From NCBI GenBank assembly GCA_046309775.1, contig JBKCOM010000050.1, positions 1-5,381 of the forward strand: 5,381 nt of DNA, written 5' to 3'. Positions 1 through 5,381 of the stretch are shown one piece after another. Source of the stretch: JAIXWP01 sp046309775. GTDB lineage: Bacteria > Bacteroidota > Bacteroidia > Flavobacteriales_D > Sanyastnellaceae. Position 1 is the stretch's first letter. Every line of letters starts with the position of its first letter. Position numbers and translations under genes: made by a program. The notes under the pieces were generated by a model, which saw nothing but the letters and a program-made list of their open reading frames with translations, was not told where the DNA came from and ran no database searches.

Positions 1-3000
1 TGGTTGGAGAGCTCGTATTGGCGAGAACCAATTGTGTATTCCAATTCGAAGTTGACGGTTTCTTCGATAAGTAAAGTAGACACCAACTCCTCCGTTGGTT
101 GATTACCATAGACATATTCAAACTCTACCTTCTCTGTTATCATTCCAAGCCTCGAAGAACCGTAAATATGGCGCTCTGCAAGGTGATAGGATTCTGGGGT
201 CTCAAGGTCGTGCTCATACACGGCCATCACATTACCGCTTGCATCTCTCACATAATAGGTGACGTGCTTCGCAAACGATGTCTGTCCATCCATCACATAT
301 TTCGCTACCCTGTTACCCATCGCGTCATACTCAAACTTCAAATTATCCTTTCCGCTCGAAGATACGAATCTTACTTCACTGATTTTACTATCCACCCTCC
401 AAATAATTTCTTCGATGCCTTCTAAGGCGTCACTTTCCAATTCGCCAATCTCAGAGTAGCGGTAATTGTTATTATTGATGTCCACATTTCCGCCCACAAG
501 GTTCACGGGTGTTGTGGCTCCAATGCCACCACTGCCCAAGGCACCAGAGGCATCTTCCACGTGGTACAATCTATTTTGCAATAACACTCCCCGGATTTTG
601 TGGTAGTGATAGGTGAGGTCGTCGATCAATGCTCCATTGTGATCTTTTCTCTTTTGCGTGAGAATGTTTCCATTCTCATCGTAAGTAAATGCGTTGTAAT
701 AGGCGTCATTGGCCACTGGTGTCCAAACTCCTGCGGTTTCAGTAGAACCTTTGGCTTGCATGATTCTATTCAACTGGTCGTATTTGTAACTCATTCCCAA
801 TTTGCCAGTAATGTCTGTCGGTGCCGCGGTAACGCCCGTAGCCACAGCAATATTGGATATCATGTGTCCGATATTTCCATTCCACAGATCATGTCGTTCG
901 GCGATCAAAGCGCCATTAGCAGGTCCTTGCCAGTCGGTAGCGTTGCCATCAATGCGTTGATAATCGCCTTGGTAATATCCAAGGCTGAAGCTAAACACGT
1001 CAGATCCCACCCATTGGTTTACGCCTGCTTGTTTGCCATCGCCTCCCATATCTTTCTGCGCTTGCAAATCTTCACTGTTCACCCCTTTGAGCCAGCCTTG
1101 CAACGTGTAGGCATAGTCAAGACCCTGCACTTGCTGTTCTCCCAATTGTACCCTAGCAAGGGGGCCGTGTTGGTAGTAGGAATAACTTGCATCCGCGGTC
1201 CAACTCACGCCTTCGTCATAGAAACCTTCAAGAGGATAAGGCGCTGTACTGGTGTATACATCGGTAATGCGATTGTCGGCATCATAGCGGTAATGATGGT
1301 GCATGGCATCTTCGTGACCTTTTTGATAAGCCACATCGTGCACATTACCCGAAATCAAATCGTACTTGTAATCCATTCGCTTAAAGCGCATGGACGCAAG
1401 TTCGTTTTCCTGAATCGTCATCGCTGGTTGATCCTGAACAAGGGTCTTCACATTGCCATGAATGTCGTAGGAGTAATAGGTGGCATGCTGGTAGTTAAAA
1501 TCCTCGTCAGTTGAAGTCGGCGTCTCGTAATCACGAATCGCAGCTTCATACTCTTCTTGATAGAATACCGCAGAAACGCGCTTTCTCATATGCGTTTGCG
1601 TCAGAGGCGGGTTCATTGCAAAGTTTATCATACCACCTGCCTCTGCTACAGGCATGTCATACAGTGTTCTAGTTACTTGTCTTCTTATTCCTGACGGAGA
1701 TTTGATCCAATCATTCAGTTTGGTGTCATCAATCGCCTTGGTGTTGTAATGGCCATTGATACTGGTGCCAAAAATGCTCAAGAATTGTGGTTCGTTTTCA
1801 TCATTCTCATCTTTTTGACCCGCCTCCATTACGCGCCCTAGCCCATCATAAAGGGTATAACTATACTGTTGATTGAATTGTTGTTTGGTATTTTGGCTCA
1901 CCACAATTCTTCCAAGTTTATCATACCAGAACAGAGTTGAGAATTCTCCACTCATGTCAAAAATGAGTCGAGATGAGTTTAAACCGTCAGCATAATTTCC
2001 ACCAACGAATCCTTCATAAGCATTTTTAAAATCGATGCACTTAAGGTCAAAACTAGTTTGCAAAGGTTGGTTGTTAAACACTGTACCCACAAGGTTCAAC
2101 GATTGAAGTCCATTCACCGCCTCGAGTTGTGCTCCTTGATAGGGGCCATTGAGGACGGTGAGATCAAATAGAAGTTTGTTCTTATACAAATTTCCGTTTG
2201 CAGCTAAAACGATAAACGACTGATCATCGATGAAGCAATGATCTCTCACACCACTTGCATACGGGAGAGTAAAGTTATTATTATTAAATCCAGTCGCGTT
2301 TGTATTCAACCATGCCACGGTAATTTGAGAAGTATTGGCCGCATTAATACCCGTGATTGAAACGTGACCAGCACGGTCCATGGCCTTAATAGAAGATATA
2401 CCTGTGATTGCGGGAGAAGTTTGAACACTTGCTGTTACATTCGACCAAGTCGTTGGGGTATTGTTTAAATAGAACCTGGTTTGGGAAGAAACGACACCAC
2501 CGACAATGAATTTCTCGTTTGAGCCCAATATTGGCTCTACATGATTGAAAGTACCTGTTGAACCAGTGCTTTCTTTTTGCATCAACCCATTCTCCAGTCT
2601 TCCGAAGAAGCCCACATTTCCGGCAAGCTTCATTGTTCCGCTATCATTTATAGCCACATCAAGAAGATTGTCAACTTGATTCATAATTGCCGGAGCGGCA
2701 GCGCTCCATGTGAGTCCTCCATTGTTGGTATATCTGGCCATACCTTTATCACCTACAACGCAACCAAAGCCTGATTCAGTGAAGTCACCACCATTAAGTG
2801 GTTTGGGATAAACTGCGTTGACATTTGAAAGACTACCGTTAACGGCGATTCTCAAAAATCCATTGTTTCCACCGATGTAAGTTTTTGCGCCATCGGGTCG
2901 GTAAGAAATGACATTAACTGGCTGATTAGTTCCTAAGTTTTGAAGTAAGGTAAGGTTGGCGGGGTTGTTCCCTCCTGCAAATGTTCCTCTCCATACTTTT

Positions 3001-5381
3001 CCACTCGAAGCCCCCACGTAAAGCTCATTTGCCATCACTGTTACTTCAAGCAACTCATCTCCTGCTACAGCGCTCAAGTAGACTTGTGAGAATGAGAGAT
3101 TAGGGCTTGTGTGGAGTGATTGGTACAATGTTGCGCCCTTGGTAGTAGCAAGGATTTTGTTGCCTTTGATAGCAAGGGAAGTTATGTCATCCCCGATATA
3201 ACTTGGACGCTTTGTGAAGGTTCCAAGATTAGGCGCTGTGGTCGCCTGAAAATAATCACCTTTATTACCAGCCAATATAACAGCATCAGTAAGGAACGCT
3301 ACATCATTTAATGCACCCGCGAAGAATTTTTGGTTAGGGTTCGGTAAATATTGAACAGTGGTAGCTGTTGCATTAAAGTAGTAAATCTGGCCTGTTGTCA
3401 TCGTAAGCACGAGCTTTCCATTGGCGAAGGCTAGACCTGAGATCAGTTCACTCGCTGGAACTGATGCTGGGCCTTGCGTTATCTCGGCTGGTAAGCTTAT
3501 CGTGGCATTGTTTACCCCAAGATTCCAAACTCTGAACTTCAATGTAGTGCCATCTTTGCGTACCGTGTATGCTACGTTACCCGTTTGACTCAATGCCATT
3601 GCCGCAGCTACACATTGAGTGTGATTGGTAACAGTGGCGTTTGTCACACCATCGGTTGGAATTGCAAAAGATGTTACGGAAGTTGATTGACTTCCTGGCA
3701 TTGAAACCTGCTGCGGTTGAAATGCCAATCCTTTTATAAAATTAGCAGTTCTATTACAAATAACTTCATAGCTTCCTTGGTTATGGAATTGCGTCCACTC
3801 CGCGTCCCCACTTTCAACATCTAAAGTATAATACATAGCTGTGTTTGAGACGAAAACCGCGGGAATTTCAGAAACTCCTGGTTCAAAATCTGCGAAGACT
3901 CCATTTACCACAGTGCCATCAGGCGTATCGGTGTAGACGGGATACTGACCATAATTTGAGCCGCCGATCAACTTGGTCAATGACTCTACTCCACCATGCA
4001 TTAGGTGTTTACTTTCGGTACCATCGAATTTGTAGGGAGTAATTTTTCTGAGAGTATTCAATTCACCTTCAACCTCCGTAAAGGTTTTACCCCCGTCAGA
4101 TGTTTCAAACACTTTATAGCCCCACCCATTAGTTCCAGCGAGCATCACCCCATGTGTCCTATCACTAAAATAGGCATCTCGAATGTTCAAGCAATAAGAA
4201 GCTGGTAATGTTTCAATAACAGGACTTCCGCTTGCAAATGATAAATAAAATAGACCTCCTTCTGAATCCGTTAAAACAAAATCATGATTGGGATTTGCGC
4301 TAATGCTTGTCCAGTTGTGATTGGCGAAAGATCTTTCTGTCCATACCGTGCTTCCTGCATCGAAGGTATAAATCCTTGACAAGTCGAGTCCATTGGATTG
4401 TAATTGACTAATAACAACCAAGTCATTGAAATTAGTGTTGTTGGTTGTCGTTCTAATTTTTACAAAGCTCTCGTTGCCTCCAATTGTGACTCCAGTCGGG
4501 TTGACAATTGACCATGTCAAGCCCAAGTCGTTGCTGTATAATACGGTCATATTATCACCAACAACATAGGAATGATTGGCATCAACTATTTCAATGCTTC
4601 GTAGATTTTTATATGTCAGACCATGGTTGTCCATTTGCTTCCATGTAAGACCTCCATCCTCTGTGCGAATGATGTTGCCTAAGGATCCCACTGCTATACC
4701 AATGTTTGAATCAAACCAGTCCATGTCCGTTATATCCATTCCCAGAATATTATTGACCAAGCTCCAAGTCAATCCACCATCGTTAGATTTATAAACTGCA
4801 CCAGATAATGCCCCATCCACATCTAAGTTTCCTACAGCCCATGCATTGCTTTCTGTGATGTATTCGACATCAAGTATTTTCAGATTGCTTGGCAACTGTT
4901 GTGGTAAACTGACATTAGTAAGATTCATCTTATTATGGTCAGGCAACGACTGTCTCACCAACTGATTGAGACTATTATATACATAGGTAGTGGCTAAGCC
5001 ATGATTGGTGAATACCGTTTGGGTATGATTCGCCCTGTCTTGTGCGATCGCAATTGAGAGTGGATCTTCTGGCCCTGTTATCTCAAGAGGTACAACACCC
5101 GCAGGAGGAATTGTCTTTATCAAATTGCCCGCTTGGTCATAATAGTATAGCGTGTAGTGGAATTCTCTATCAGGCTTTGTGAAATTGAAGTTTTCTACTA
5201 CTGCTCCGCATTGAGAATTATACTCAAGAATAAAATCTTGAGTAAGATCCGCAAGGTACATTTCATAAAGGGCAACGGCGTTTTGTGCTGCCAACGAATA
5301 TAATCCAGAGTCACAAGGATTGCTGTATTCAACTACTGGCCAATCTGGAATTTCGTTAGGCGTTGCCACCTCTGGCTCACA
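1..5381 (-). CDS. Giant RHS/YD-repeat protein with large internal beta-propeller block (partial at both ends)
   Basis: One minus-strand frame (codons from 5379..5381 down to 3..5) is open for all 1793 codons, without stop or frameshift. Tyr-Asp repeats occur at both ends: YYYDQAGNLIKTIPP (residues 79-93), FWYDKLGRIVVSQN (1151-1164), YKYDQLNRI (1532-1540) and FEYDAMGNRVAK (1683-1694). Between them lie about 1000 residues of Asp-box and propeller-like repeats. RHS proteins are generally large secreted or surface proteins whose YD repeats wind into a beta-shell that can enclose a C-terminal cargo, often a toxin; this is family knowledge and no cargo is visible here. The true start lies right of base 5381, because the first residues already match the middle of such proteins. 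The first in-frame Met (residue 41) sits within the conserved lead-in and is not a credible start. The end lies left of base 1. The full protein probably exceeds 2000 residues. Signal peptide and secretion tail cannot be judged. Confidence 0.96.
3..299 (-). other. Lead into the RHS repeat-associated core domain, cut by the window edge
   Basis: Residues 1695-1793. TYYVRDASGNVMAVYEHD (1708-1725) and YHLAERHIYGSSRLGMITEK (1732-1751) are the usual entry to the core domain, followed by a variable acidic stretch (residues 1752-1780, QPTEELVSTLLIEE) and GSRQYELSN (1785-1793). In relatives the next residues are typically HLGNVL and then a DYYPFGM-type core motif, after which the sequence becomes highly variable between strains. 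That part lies left of base 1, so any toxin domain, secretion tail and stop codon are unseen. Confidence 0.85.
300..1931 (-). other. Main YD-repeat array (RHS shell)
   Basis: Residues 1151-1694. YD-type units are visible at FWYDKLGRIV (1151-1160), YTLYDGLGRV (1175-1184), RTLYDMP (1238-1244), YYSYDIHGNVKTL (1302-1314), YKYDLISGNV (1338-1347), YRYDADNRITDVY (1364-1376), YKYDQLNRIM (1532-1541), FTYDENGNIL (1565-1574), YRYSEIGELESDA (1640-1652) and FEYDAMGNRVAK (1683-1694). In known RHS and Tc-toxin structures such repeats coil into a hollow beta-shell. Between units are family-specific linkers, including ALEGIEEIIWRVDSKISEV (1652-1670), which matches the EEI.W.V..KI.EV pattern I recall from Bacteroidota members. 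Nothing suggests truncation or decay. Confidence 0.9.
837..1193 (-). other. Bacteroidota-type RHS signature segment (HGPLARVQLGEQQVQGLDYA ... LQGWLKGVNS)
   Basis: Residues 1397-1515 within the YD array. The segment contains YSYYQHGPLARVQLG (1400-1414), VQGLDYAYTLQGWLKGVN (1418-1435), KDMGGDG (1443-1449), DVFSFSLGYYQGDYQRIDG (1461-1479) and HDLWNGNIGHMIS (1497-1509). I know these phrases, in this order, from large RHS repeat-associated core proteins of Bacteroidota and not from the Gram-negative Rhs family of Enterobacteriaceae. This is the best phylum marker in the window. Confidence 0.85.
2592..3446 (-). repeat. Seven-row propeller-like repeat series, mostly without Asp-boxes
   Basis: Residues 646-930. 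Seven rows share a pattern of a hydrophobic strand, a turn, a second hydrophobic strand, then a Gly followed by an aromatic-rich strand. The aligned Gly falls at residues 664 (TTGQIYYF), 708 (NKGDYF), 749 (TKGATLY), 794 (SSGKVW), 841 (NNGFLRI), 880 (DKGMARY) and 924 (NVGFFGR). Spacings are 44, 41, 45, 47, 39 and 44. Seven rows would suit a seven-bladed propeller. Only the sixth has an Asp-box (next entry). The rows resemble WD40/YVTN/Ycf48-like blades in general form; I cannot assign a named family by eye. Confidence 0.68.
2697..2819 (-). repeat. Asp-box blade within the middle propeller series
   Basis: Residues 855-895. FGCVVGDKGMARYTNNGGLT (872-891) continues to Trp892 and Ser893, giving an Asp-box TNNGGLTW (885-892) in which Asn replaces the usual Asp. 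Its DNA (around 2706..2729) closely resembles the second Asp-box far upstream (4641..4664). This ties the middle series to the same Ycf48-like repeat family as the first blades, rather than to an unrelated domain. Confidence 0.8.
4074..4199 (-). repeat. Isolated Asp-box blade
   Basis: Residues 395-436. The row SDRTHGVMLAGTNGWGYKVF (406-425) leads into the Asp-box TSDGGKTF (427-434), with Phe in place of the usual final Trp. Two looser rows lie between this and the three N-terminal boxes: around TFDAGSTVW (339-347) and around DSEGGLFYLSF (372-382). Together they suggest that the first six or so rows form one continuous propeller from about residue 165 to 440. Confidence 0.75.
4500..4874 (-). 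repeat. Three tandem Ycf48/BNR-like blades with canonical Asp-boxes
   Basis: Residues 170-294. Three rows each end in an Asp-box (S/T-x-D-x-G-x-T-W): SNDGGLTW (199-206), TEDGGLTW (240-247) and SNDLGLTW (283-290), spaced 41 and 43 residues apart. Each box is preceded by a strand of the type AVG..G.I or YVVGDNMTVLY. The spacing and the AVG strand are characteristic of Ycf48 and sortilin/BNR-like propellers. The coding DNA of the boxes is also similar (cca.gt.a..c at 4764, 4641 and 4512 on the + strand), consistent with duplication of an ancestral blade. Confidence 0.88.
4938..5381 (-). other. RHS lead-in segment with first YD repeat and first half of the second
   Basis: Residues 1-148 of the giant protein. 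A segment with four Cys (residues 1, 23, 58 and one alignment-dependent neighbour aside, at least these three are clear) and helix-like sequence (AAQNAVALYEMYLADLTQDF, residues 32-51) precedes a complete YD unit, HYTLYYYDQAGNLIKTIPPA (75-94). A second unit begins with TTYVYNSLNQLVRQSLPD (131-148). From memory of Bacteroidota RHS proteins, this order (Ala/Tyr-rich helix, YYYDQAGNL.KT.PP.GV, then YNSLNQLV.Q..PD) is the standard run-in to the long YD array, in which PD is followed after a few residues by F.YD.LGR. Here the second half of that unit appears only 1000 residues later. Confidence is high for the family and moderate for exact borders. Confidence 0.85.

Larger units (their letters stand above)
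1932..4937 (-). other. About 1000-residue beta-propeller-like block inserted within a YD-repeat unit
   Basis: Residues about 149-1150, in frame with RHS sequence on both sides. The first 290 residues have Ycf48/BNR-type rows with Asp-boxes and phrases such as IGIAVGSLGNIIRTEDGG (227-244). The middle has regular rows without Asp-boxes, such as ITSLAIKGNKILATTKGATL (733-752), and the last part has more degenerate rows such as QSFIVLAANGNLYKN (1054-1068) and AYEGFVGGNYADG (1121-1133). At 39-47 residues per row the block could hold about 23 blades, enough for about three seven- or eight-bladed propellers; this count is an estimate. No sialidase or other catalytic set is evident, so a binding or structural role is more likely than an enzymatic one. 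Borders are set by the last residue of the interrupted YD half (D148) and by FWYD (1151). Confidence 0.8.

Noticed and set aside
1296..1304. Three consecutive His codons (residues 1361-1363) as a possible metal site
   Set aside because: They fall directly before the YD unit YRYDADNRI, at a position that is commonly His- or Tyr-rich in the family, and no partner ligands are apparent.
600..1514. Plus-strand open frame of 304 codons
   Set aside because: It lies opposite the conserved YD array (residues 1290-1594 of the minus-strand protein), which carries unmistakable family motifs. The plus-strand translation is Ile/Val/His-rich with no recognisable domain. It is a shadow of the real gene.
99..4794. 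Other short plus-strand open frames (about 63-108 codons) at 99..425, 259..459, 2577..2774, 3120..3311, 3845..4042, 4005..4208 and 4576..4794
   Set aside because: All lie wholly antisense to the continuous minus-strand coding frame, show no domain or convincing ribosome binding site, and some overlap each other in different frames.
4500..4874. Asp-boxes as evidence for a sialidase (neuraminidase)
   Set aside because: Asp-boxes also occur in Ycf48, sortilin and other BNR-type propellers. I see no N-terminal arginine motif (such as FRIP) or the rest of a sialidase active site, and the AVG..G strands fit Ycf48-like rows better.
1932..4937. Propeller block as a separate gene or an assembly chimera inserted into an RHS gene
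   Set aside because: Both junctions keep the same frame, no stop occurs in about 1000 codons, and there is no start codon with a ribosome binding site, no terminal repeats and no target duplication at the borders. Base composition does not visibly change.
5221..5244. Perfect 9-base inverted repeat with a 6-base loop (tactcaaga ... tcttgagta)
   Set aside because: It lies within the coding sequence for LTQDFILEY, has no T-run after the stem on the coding strand, and one such hairpin in 5.4 kb is not far from chance. It is not supported as a terminator or regulatory site.
5259..5261. In-frame Met (residue 41) as a possible start codon
   Set aside because: It sits inside the helix ALYEMYLADL that belongs to the conserved lead-in before the first YD repeat, and the frame stays open upstream with family-like sequence. 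The real start is most likely beyond base 5381.

Overview
The window is one gene. A single reading frame on the minus strand runs from base 5381 down to base 3 without a stop: 1793 codons, open at both ends. I translated it codon by codon. Neither the start codon nor the stop codon lies inside. Residue numbers below count from the right edge (residue 1 = bases 5381..5379; residue n = bases 5382-3n to 5384-3n).

The product is a giant RHS/YD-repeat protein of the type common in Bacteroidota (Flavobacteriia, Cytophagia and Chitinophagia-like lineages). The assignment rests on remembered family phrases, such as YYYDQAGNLIKTIPP, YNSLNQLV, FWYDKLGRIVVSQN, HGPLARVQLGEQQVQGLDYA, YTLQGWLKGVNS, LAERHIYGSSRLG and GSRQYELSN. 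Base composition looks moderately AT-rich, and Asn, Asp, Gly and Tyr are plentiful, which fits that phylum. The species cannot be named.

Layout in the direction of translation: (1) residues 1-148 (4938..5381), RHS lead-in with one complete YD repeat and the first half of a second; (2) residues about 149-1150 (1932..4937), about 1000 residues of beta-propeller-like repeats, with Ycf48/BNR-type Asp-boxes at the start and scattered later, and a regular seven-row series in the middle; (3) residues 1151-1694 (300..1931), the interrupted YD repeat resumes and a long YD array follows; (4) residues 1695-1793 (3..299), the lead into the RHS-associated core, cut off by the window edge just where the conserved HLGNVL and DYYPFGM segment is normally expected.

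The main point of interest is the architecture: a very long propeller block sits in frame inside what is normally one contiguous YD-repeat unit. By analogy with TcB/TcC toxins and teneurins, where a beta-propeller sits beside an RHS/YD shell, the block could be a docking or gating module for a cargo-enclosing shell. That is inference. The polymorphic C-terminal part (possible toxin) and any immunity gene would lie beyond base 1, outside the window. No RNA gene, mobile element, CRISPR array, promoter or terminator is supported, and there is no intergenic DNA.
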